NCBI GenBank assembly: GCA_934202525.1 | Contig: CAKPYB010000014.1 | Coordinates: 1-64,000, forward strand | DNA from: an uncultured Prevotella sp. | GTDB lineage: Bacteria; Bacteroidota; Bacteroidia; Bacteroidales; Bacteroidaceae | Direction of reading: 5' to 3' | Length of the DNA: 64,000 nucleotides | In this document: positions 58,057-64,000 of the stretch, piece by piece | Position numbering within the stretch: position 1 is the stretch's first letter | Layout of the letters: every line of letters starts with the position of its first letter | The notes under the pieces: model-generated | What the model saw: the letters and a program-made list of their open reading frames with translations, nothing else | What the model was told of the DNA's origin: nothing | Databases searched by the model: none | Program-made: the position numbers and the translations under genes

Positions 58057-60183
58057 ATGAAAAGACTTGCGTTAGTAGCATCCTTCTGTGGCATTACCAT
58101 AACACAGATGATGGCACAGAACATCAACGGCGAACAGATTTCCGACACGACCCTATTTGATAAGTTCTCCAAAGAACTTGGCGAAGTGGTGGTGAAAGCT
58201 CATCTTCCTCAATATAAGAAGACCCACGAAGGACTGCTGACCAACGTGGCAGGAACCGTGCTTAGCAAGATGGGTACGGCAGAAGATGTATTGAAGCATG
58301 TGCCGAGTATCGTGAAGAAGAAAGATGGATATGAGGTGGTCGGCAAGGGTACACCTGTTATATATATCAACGGCAGGAAGATGCAAGACATCAGTGAGTT
58401 GGATAACATTAAATCTTCTGACATCAAGAGTGTGGAAGTCATCCAGAATCCTGGAGCTACCTACGATGCTTCGGTAAATGCGGTAATCAAAATCAAGACC
58501 ATCAAGAAGAAAGGCGAAGGCTTCGGCTTTGATACTCGCTCTGTGTATTGGTACAATAAGCACGACAATACCATCCAACAGGTTAACATGAACTATCGTC
58601 ATAATGGACTGAATCTCTTTGCCACTTATAAGTTCTCTGATGCAACATGGATGCAAAAGGCCACCTACGAACAGACTGTACATGTCGATACGCTTTGGCA
58701 ACAGCATAACAACAACGAAGTAACAGGTCGCATAGAATCGCATCGTCTTATCAGTGGTTTTAGCTATGATTTCAATGCCAATCATTCCATTGGTGCGAGA
58801 TACACCTTGACCTCGCCAGGCTATTCTCGCTCAAAAGATTTTTTCGATAGTCAGGTAACTGCCGACGGTAAGTTTTACGACTATATCAAAACCGATGGTC
58901 TGACGGTTGACAAGGACAATCCTAGCCATCAATTGAATGCCTACTACAACGGCACATTGGGCAAGACCACTATTGATCTGAATACCGACCTCTATTTCAC
59001 TACCAACAGGGCTTATGCCTATAGCGATGAACAGAGCCAGGAGCACGATTCTCGTAACGTCAACTCCAAGAATCGTGTGAGCAATAAGATGGTAGCTACC
59101 AAACTCGTAATTACCTCTCCTCTCTTAGGCGGTAATCTCTCCTATGGAGCTGAGTATATCCATACCCGTCGTAACGATGACTACGAAGTGAATCGTACCG
59201 ACCTCCTTGCCAACTCTTATAGCAAATTGGAGGAGCAGACGGCAAGTCCATTTATCCAATACGCACGCCTCACCCCGATAGGAAACATCACGGCAGGATT
59301 GCGATACGAGTATGTAAGATTCAAGTATTATGATGCAGGCATCTATCAGCCCGAGCAGAGTCGCTCCTTCCGTAACCTCTTTCCTACCATCAGCTATGGT
59401 GCGAAGATAGGTAAGGTAATGGCACAGTTGAGCTATTCGGTAAAGACCTCTCGTCCTTCATATAGTCAACTGAGCAACAATGTATCTTATATGAATCGAT
59501 TTACTCGCCAGACAGGTAATCCTTATCTCGACAACGAAACTAATCACAGAGTGGAATTATCGGGTGTATGGAAGTTCATCCAGTTTATGGTCAACTACAA
59601 GGACTCTCGCAATGCCATCATCTATTGGGCGGAGCAAATACCTGGGAACGAAGCTATTACCATGATAAGTCGTAAGAACGTGAAGAGCCTCAAGAGCATG
59701 ACTGCCTACATCAGTGCCGCTCCAAAGATAGGCATTTGGGCGCCGCAAATCAACTTGGGCATGCAGAAGCCCTGGTTCACCCTCCATACTGATGTGGCAT
59801 CTTATCGCTTGAATCGTCCTATCTTCATGGGCAACTTCAACAATGCCTTCTCCTTGCCATGCGGCATCACCCTTAACATGGATTATCGCTATCAGAGCAA
59901 GGGTAACACGATGAATGTATATCTTGCCAAAGAGCAGCATGTACTGGATGTCAGCATCAGCAAGTCATTCCTAAAGGATGCCCTTACCTTGGAAATAAAA
60001 GGCAACGACCTGCTTTATAAATGTTGGGATGCCGACCTGCTCTATAACCAGAAGATGGAACTCTTGCAAGTGTCTAAGCGAGGTACGAGAGACCTGCAAC
60101 TCACCCTTCGCTATAAGTTCAATACCACAAGCAGCAAGTACAAGGGAACTGGTGCCGGTAATGCAGAGCTGAATCGACTATAA
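58057..60183 (+). CDS. Outer-membrane beta-barrel protein (TonB-receptor-like), divergent copy
   Basis: I take ATG 58057 (708 aa), followed by a signal peptide (LALVASFCGITITQMMAQ). A plug-like region (GEVVVKAHLPQYKKTHEGLL; DVLKHVPSIVKKKDGYEV; SDIKSVEVIQNPGATYDAS) precedes an OMP_b-brl_3-type barrel. The plug matches the same family as the 53.7-kb protein, but the two differ widely in the barrel. The gene is divergent from the LytTR operon. Confidence 0.82.
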   Translation: MKRLALVASFCGITITQMMAQNINGEQISDTTLFDKFSKELGEVVVKAHLPQYKKTHEGLLTNVAGTVLSKMGTAEDVLKHVPSIVKKKDGYEVVGKGTPVIYINGRKMQDISELDNIKSSDIKSVEVIQNPGATYDASVNAVIKIKTIKKKGEGFGFDTRSVYWYNKHDNTIQQVNMNYRHNGLNLFATYKFSDATWMQKATYEQTVHVDTLWQQHNNNEVTGRIESHRLISGFSYDFNANHSIGARYTLTSPGYSRSKDFFDSQVTADGKFYDYIKTDGLTVDKDNPSHQLNAYYNGTLGKTTIDLNTDLYFTTNRAYAYSDEQSQEHDSRNVNSKNRVSNKMVATKLVITSPLLGGNLSYGAEYIHTRRNDDYEVNRTDLLANSYSKLEEQTASPFIQYARLTPIGNITAGLRYEYVRFKYYDAGIYQPEQSRSFRNLFPTISYGAKIGKVMAQLSYSVKTSRPSYSQLSNNVSYMNRFTRQTGNPYLDNETNHRVELSGVWKFIQFMVNYKDSRNAIIYWAEQIPGNEAITMISRKNVKSLKSMTAYISAAPKIGIWAPQINLGMQKPWFTLHTDVASYRLNRPIFMGNFNNAFSLPCGITLNMDYRYQSKGNTMNVYLAKEQHVLDVSISKSFLKDALTLEIKGNDLLYKCWDADLLYNQKMELLQVSKRGTRDLQLTLRYKFNTTSSKYKGTGAGNAELNRL

Positions 60184-60241
60184 ATATCTTTTATTACTTT
60201 TATTCGAAAGTAGAGACATTTTCCTAAAAGGGGAACAAAAA

Positions 60242-60270
60242 AGCAGCATGCCACAAAGGGGCTTGCTGCT
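60242..60270 (+). terminator. Hairpin after the second barrel gene
   Basis: AGCAGCA and TGCTGCT pair around a GCC/GGC inner pair; no strong T-run follows. Confidence 0.5.
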
Positions 60271-60336
60271 CATGATAGGAGTGTTTCCTATTTCTTTTAT
60301 GGGTTGAGTTTTCTTTATATCCTTATCTCAATGGAT

Positions 60337-61479
60337 TTATACTTCCTTCAATACGGTTTCCAATCTTCCGATGAAGTCATCGACATTCTCCTTGGTCAAT
60401 ACCAATGGAGGGAGGATACGGAGGATGTTGGTGCCGGCGCAACCGGTGAAGCAATGCTGCTCGTGGATGAGCTTGCTGCGAACTTCCTTGTGAGGAATAT
60501 CGAGTACGGCTCCTACCATCAAACCACGGCCACGAACCTCTGTGATATGGCTGTTGCGCTTCTGCAACTCCTTCAGCTGGGCGATGAGATATTCGCCAAC
60601 CTCATGCGCATTCTGTACCAGGTTCTCCTTCTCGAATACATCGAGAACGGCGAGAGCGGCTGTGCATGCCAAGTGATTGCCACCGAAGGTAGTACCCAGC
60701 TGACCATATACAGGAGTAAACTCAGGAGAAATCAACACACCACCCATAGGGAAACCATTGCCGATACCCTTGGCTACGGTGATAAGATCTGGCTTGATGC
60801 CCAACCACTGGTGTGCAAAGAACTTACCGCTTCTACCATAACCGCACTGGATTTCATCGCAAATCAGGAAAGTGCCGTATTTCTTGCAGGCTGTCTGCAA
60901 ACCCTGAGCAAACTCAGGAGTTACCATGTTGCAACCACCTACGCCCTGAATCGCCTCGATGATACAAGCGCAGACATCGCCCTTGGCAAGTTCTTTCTCC
61001 CAAGCCTCCAAATCGTTGATAGGAAGATAGGTTACGTGACCATTATCATTGATAGGAGCGATGATCTTTGGATTATTTGTTACCTCTACGGCAAGGGATG
61101 TTCTGCCGTGGAAAGCCTTCTCTATAGAAAGCACGCGGGTTCTTCCGTTGGTGAATGAAGCCAGCTTCAAGGCATTCTCATTTGCCTCGGCACCAGAGTT
61201 GATGAGGAAGAACTGATAATCTTCATAACCGCTTATCTTGCCCAGACGCTCAGCGAGTTTCACCTGCAACTTGTTGATGACAGAGTTGGAATAGAAACCC
61301 AGGTTGTTCAACTGGTTGGTGAGCATCTCCACATAGTGAGGATGGCAATGACCGATGCTGATAACGGCATGACCGCCATAGAGGTCGAGGTATTCCTGAC
61401 CCTTGTCGTCCCATACCTTACAGCCCTTACCTTTTACTATATTAATATCGAAAAGAGGATATACGTCGTATAAATTCAT
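60337..61479 (-). CDS. argD: Acetylornithine (succinylornithine) aminotransferase
   Basis: ArgD transfers an amino group to make acylated ornithine. The 380-aa PLP enzyme shows LDLYGGHAVISIGHCHP, INSGAEANENALKLA, FHGRTSLAVEVT, ICDEIQCGYGRSGKFFAHQ, and the PLP lysine in LITVAKGIGNGFPMGG. It is the last gene of the argG-argC-argD run. The argC-argD space holds a repeat cassette. Confidence 0.95.
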   Translation of the reverse strand: MNLYDVYPLFDINIVKGKGCKVWDDKGQEYLDLYGGHAVISIGHCHPHYVEMLTNQLNNLGFYSNSVINKLQVKLAERLGKISGYEDYQFFLINSGAEANENALKLASFTNGRTRVLSIEKAFHGRTSLAVEVTNNPKIIAPINDNGHVTYLPINDLEAWEKELAKGDVCACIIEAIQGVGGCNMVTPEFAQGLQTACKKYGTFLICDEIQCGYGRSGKFFAHQWLGIKPDLITVAKGIGNGFPMGGVLISPEFTPVYGQLGTTFGGNHLACTAALAVLDVFEKENLVQNAHEVGEYLIAQLKELQKRNSHITEVRGRGLMVGAVLDIPHKEVRSKLIHEQHCFTGCAGTNILRILPPLVLTKENVDDFIGRLETVLKEV

Positions 61480-61498
61480 AATTTAAGTGAAGAGATTT

Positions 61499-61677
61499 AA
61501 GTGAAGAGTGAAGAACGAAGAGTGAAGAATTCTCTTGCTTTAGAACCTAACTTTGTTCTTATTCTTCTATGATGAAACTGATATTGTTCTTGTTAAGTGA
61601 AGTATAACGTAAGAGTGAAGCGTGAATAATCCAAAATAGCATTTGAATTCTTCACTCTTCACTCTTCGTTCTTCACT
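61499..61677. repeat. Repeat cassette between argC and argD (no ORF)
   Basis: A 33-base unit (61500-61532, identical to 12364-12396) and a reversed, slightly rearranged partner (61645-61677) bracket 112 bases without an ORF. The bracketed ends TCTTG and AGCATTT also occur in the 62.7-63.1 kb cassette. The argC stop codon touches the right-hand unit. Confidence 0.75.
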
Positions 61678-62678
61678 TAGAAAGCCGAAGGCTTAAGCCT
61701 GAGGCCTGCTGTCTGGTCGAGACCAAACATGATGTTCATGTTCTGAACAGCCTGACCGACGGCACCCTTCAGAAGGTTGTCGATGCAAGAGGTGATGAGG
61801 AGCTTATCGCCATACTTATCCACATGAACCAGGCACTTGTTGGTATTCACCACCTGCTTCAGGTCGATTGCCTTATCCACATAGTGGGTAAACTTCGCAT
61901 CCTTGTAGAACTCCTTGTAACCTGCTACGATTTCCTCGATAGGCTTATCGGTCTTCACTACTTCTGTAGCGAAGATGCCACGGGCGAAGTCGCCACGGTA
62001 AGGGATGAAGTCGATGGCTGCATCGAGATAACCCTGTGTCTGCTTCAGACTCTCACGAATCTCTGGCACGTGCTGATGGTTGAATGCCTTGTAGATGCTC
62101 ATGTTGTTGTTGCGCCAGGAGAAATGGGTAGTGGCTCCTGGCTTCTGACCAGCACCTGTACTACCGGTAATGGCATTAACAGATACATCGCTGTTGATGA
62201 GGCCCATCTTAGCAGCAGGCAACAAACCAAGTTGAATGCAAGTTGCAAAACAACCTGGGTTTGCCACGTGCTGAGCTACGGCTATTTTTGATTCATTTAT
62301 TTCTGGAAGACCATATACAAAATCGTGAGCGGCTGGGGTTGGCTGCTGGGTAGCAACCACAGTCTCTGGGGCAAGACGGAAGTCCTGTGCCAGGTCGATA
62401 ATCTTCACGTTCTCCGGAACATTGTGCTCCTTCAGGAACGCCTCGCTCTTGCCGTGACCGAAGCAGAAGAAGATGACATCCACCTGGTCGAAAGGCATCT
62501 CGGCGGTAAACTTCAAATCAGTCTCGCCATACAATCCCTCGTGAACCTCAGCCACCAGGTTGCCGGCGTTACTCTCGCTGTTGGCGAATACAATCTCTGC
62601 CTCAGGATGGTTGATAAGGAGGCGAATCAACTCACCTCCTGTATAACCAGCTGCTCCTAAAATACCTACTTTTACCAT
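61677..62678 (-). CDS. argC: N-acetyl-gamma-glutamyl-phosphate reductase
   Basis: ArgC makes the semialdehyde used by ArgD. The 333-aa protein has GILGAAGYTGGELIRLLINHP, the catalytic cysteine in NPGCFATCIQLGLLPA and GTTGAGQ-like ITGSTGAGQKPG. Its two ends touch repeat units. Confidence 0.95.
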   Translation of the reverse strand: MVKVGILGAAGYTGGELIRLLINHPEAEIVFANSESNAGNLVAEVHEGLYGETDLKFTAEMPFDQVDVIFFCFGHGKSEAFLKEHNVPENVKIIDLAQDFRLAPETVVATQQPTPAAHDFVYGLPEINESKIAVAQHVANPGCFATCIQLGLLPAAKMGLINSDVSVNAITGSTGAGQKPGATTHFSWRNNNMSIYKAFNHQHVPEIRESLKQTQGYLDAAIDFIPYRGDFARGIFATEVVKTDKPIEEIVAGYKEFYKDAKFTHYVDKAIDLKQVVNTNKCLVHVDKYGDKLLITSCIDNLLKGAVGQAVQNMNIMFGLDQTAGLRLKPSAF

Positions 62679-62684
62679 AATTTA

Positions 62685-63167
62685 AGTGAAGAGTGAAGAA
62701 CGAAGAGTGAAGAATTCTCTTGTCCTTCTGGTTATTTGTTGTTTCTTTGTTTTGTCGTCTTTATGGATGAAACGAGGAGTGCAATCAATTCATTACAGTC
62801 ATTGAGCATACTTTCGAATGCATTTTGGTCAATGTAGTCTGTGTCATGAAGAAGGTTCAGCCAATAGTAAGTTTCGTTTCCTTCTTTTAGAGCTATGGAA
62901 AGTTTGTTGGCAAAGTCTTGTGGACTTTGAGCAAACTCAGCTTCTCTAACTAAAGCTCCTATGGCAGTTCCTGAGCGAAGAATTTGATTTGTAATGGTAA
63001 ACTCCTTTTTGCAAGAATTGATATGTTTAACCATTTTTACAATTCTCACTGCAAAGAGATAACTCTTCGTATGTAAAGGAGAATTCTCCCTATTATATTC
63101 GTTAATATTTTTAAATCCCATCACAAAAGCATTTGAATTCTTCACTCTTCACTCTTCGTTCTTCACT
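62685..63167. repeat. Repeat cassette holding a four-helix-bundle gene
   Basis: A 33-base unit (62685-62717) and a reversed partner (63135-63167) enclose the four-helix-bundle gene between argG and argC. The right unit starts a few bases after the argG stop, and the left unit ends 7 bases before the argC ATG. Confidence 0.75.
62732..63121 (-). CDS. Four-helix-bundle protein (23S-IVS / S23 family)
   Basis: From ATG 63121 this gives 129 aa; a GTG at 63145 would start inside the repeat. Motifs of the family are clear: LHTKSYLFAVRIVKMVKHI, ILRSGTAIGALVREAEFAQS, DFANKLSIALKEGNETYYWL. Related proteins occur in 23S rRNA intervening sequences and as Avd in diversity-generating retroelements. No reverse transcriptase or variable repeat is nearby. 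It sits in the arg run inside a repeat cassette. Confidence 0.85.
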   Translation of the reverse strand: MGFKNINEYNRENSPLHTKSYLFAVRIVKMVKHINSCKKEFTITNQILRSGTAIGALVREAEFAQSPQDFANKLSIALKEGNETYYWLNLLHDTDYIDQNAFESMLNDCNELIALLVSSIKTTKQRNNK

Positions 63168-63171
63168 TAAC

Positions 63172-64000
63172 TTATCTTTGTTCGTCTGGGTGCATACCAT
63201 AATAAACACGGAGTGGAGTAGAGCTTACCTTGATGAAGCCCTTCGCATCCTCGGCTGTCCAACCGTGCTGCATCTCACCATACTCACCGAGCTTAGACTT
63301 GGTCAAATCGTCTGGTGAATCGATACCTACAGTCTGGAAACTGTATGGACGGAGCTTCAAGATGGCTGTACCGTTTACGTTACGCTGAGAAGATGTCAGC
63401 ATAGCCTCGATATCCGGCATCACTGGCTCCAGGTACTGACTCTCGTGGAGGAACATTCCGTACCAGTTGCCTACCTGGTCCTTCCAATACTGCTGCCACT
63501 TGCTCAATGTGCTCTTCTCCAACAGGCGGTGAGCCTCGATGATGAGCTTAGGAGCTGCAGCCTCGAAAGCTACACGACCCTTGATGCCGATGATTGTATC
63601 ACCCACGTTGCAGTCGCGACCGATGGCGTAAGAAGCGCCAATCTCCTCAATCTTCTGGATGGCTGCAATCTTATCATCAAACTTCTCGCCGTTGACAGCT
63701 ACAATCTCACCCTTCTCGAAGGTAATCTTCAGCTCAGCCTCTTCTTCCTTCGCAGTAACGTGCTTCAGGTAAGCCTCCTCTGGAAGACCCTGGGTTGGGT
63801 CGAGAATCTCACCACCGCAGATACTGGTTCCCCAGATACCTACATTATAAGAATACTTCAACTTGGTGAAGTCTGCATAGAAGCCGTGCTCGTTCAGGTA
63901 GTCAACCTCCTCCTTACGAGAAAGTGCCTTGTCGCGGGTCAATGTGATGATCTCTACACCAGGAGCCATAACCAGGAAGGTCATGTCGAAACGAATCTGG
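63172..64000 (-). CDS. argG: Argininosuccinate synthase (N-terminus beyond window)
   Basis: ArgG joins citrulline and aspartate. About 275 residues of the C-terminal part are present, and the frame runs off the right edge. It reads RFDMTFLVMAPGVEIITLTRD, YSYNVGIWGTSICGGEILDP, then GIKGRVAFEAAAPKLIIEAH and KWQQYWKDQVGNWYGMFLHE. This fits the Bacteroidetes-type ArgG. It is the first visible gene of the run argG - four-helix bundle - argC - argD. Confidence 0.93.
   Translation of the reverse strand, partial: QIRFDMTFLVMAPGVEIITLTRDKALSRKEEVDYLNEHGFYADFTKLKYSYNVGIWGTSICGGEILDPTQGLPEEAYLKHVTAKEEEAELKITFEKGEIVAVNGEKFDDKIAAIQKIEEIGASYAIGRDCNVGDTIIGIKGRVAFEAAAPKLIIEAHRLLEKSTLSKWQQYWKDQVGNWYGMFLHESQYLEPVMPDIEAMLTSSQRNVNGTAILKLRPYSFQTVGIDSPDDLTKSKLGEYGEMQHGWTAEDAKGFIKVSSTPLRVYYGMHPDEQR

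Noticed and set aside
62732..63167. Diversity-generating retroelement
   Set aside because: The four-helix protein is Avd-like in fold only; there is no reverse transcriptase, template repeat or variable repeat.

Overview
The window looks like chromosome from a gut-type Prevotella/Segatella (Bacteroidales). Many genes are preceded by the Bacteroidetes promoter pair (TTTG at -33, TAnnTTTG at -7, about 19 bases apart). The gene content also fits: BspA-type leucine-rich surface proteins, putative type IX secretion tails, a hybrid two-component regulator, DUF6377 and LytTR regulators, TonB-linked outer-membrane barrels, and an arginine pathway with the Bacteroides-type transcarbamylase. All identifications come from reading the sequence and from family knowledge; no database was searched.

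Layout. 1-8.9 kb: a P-loop protein, a giant duplicated BspA-like surface protein, a membrane Ser/Thr kinase fused to a BspA-like ectodomain, and an unknown HTH-like protein. 8.9-24.6 kb: housekeeping genes (murF; three tiny membrane proteins with folP and cdaA; pta-ackA; a KDG kinase; lpxH; a DUF59 protein; radC; a glycosyltransferase; efp; rpmH; a PASTA protein with rluD and ddl; an acyltransferase). 24.6-27.4 kb: a large nested palindrome, a decayed TolB-like gene and a DUF6057 membrane protein. 27.5-32.5 kb: a Rid-family protein, argF', proA and a DUF1016 nuclease. 32.8-38.3 kb: a hybrid regulator next to a surface protein with a plausible operator. 38.4-42.7 kb: an accessory region with gene fragments, a duplicated ATPase locus, a lipoprotein with a structured leader, and an unusual non-coding array of 22/23-bp units. 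42.7-49.3 kb: an alpha-galactoside locus with no SusD. 49.4-53.6 kb: proB, an acyl-CoA synthetase with an XRE-cupin regulator, and proC. 53.7-60.2 kb: a LytTR-TonB-TPR-barrel operon facing a second barrel gene. 60.3-64 kb: argG, a four-helix-bundle gene, argC and argD, separated by related inverted repeats.

How it works together. Arginine (argF', argD, argC, argG) and proline (proA, proB, proC) synthesis are spread over the window. Three regulator-plus-envelope modules stand out: the hybrid regulator with the 740-aa surface protein, the DUF6377 regulator with the receptor and alpha-galactosidase, and LytTR with TonB and two barrels. The most unusual signals are non-coding: the nested palindrome at 24.8-25.1 kb, the 22/23-bp array at 40.8-41.1 kb, the GAAGAGTGAAGAATTC cassettes, and the bistable-looking leader at 40.2-40.5 kb. 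Two 34-aa paralogous membrane proteins before folP are also notable.
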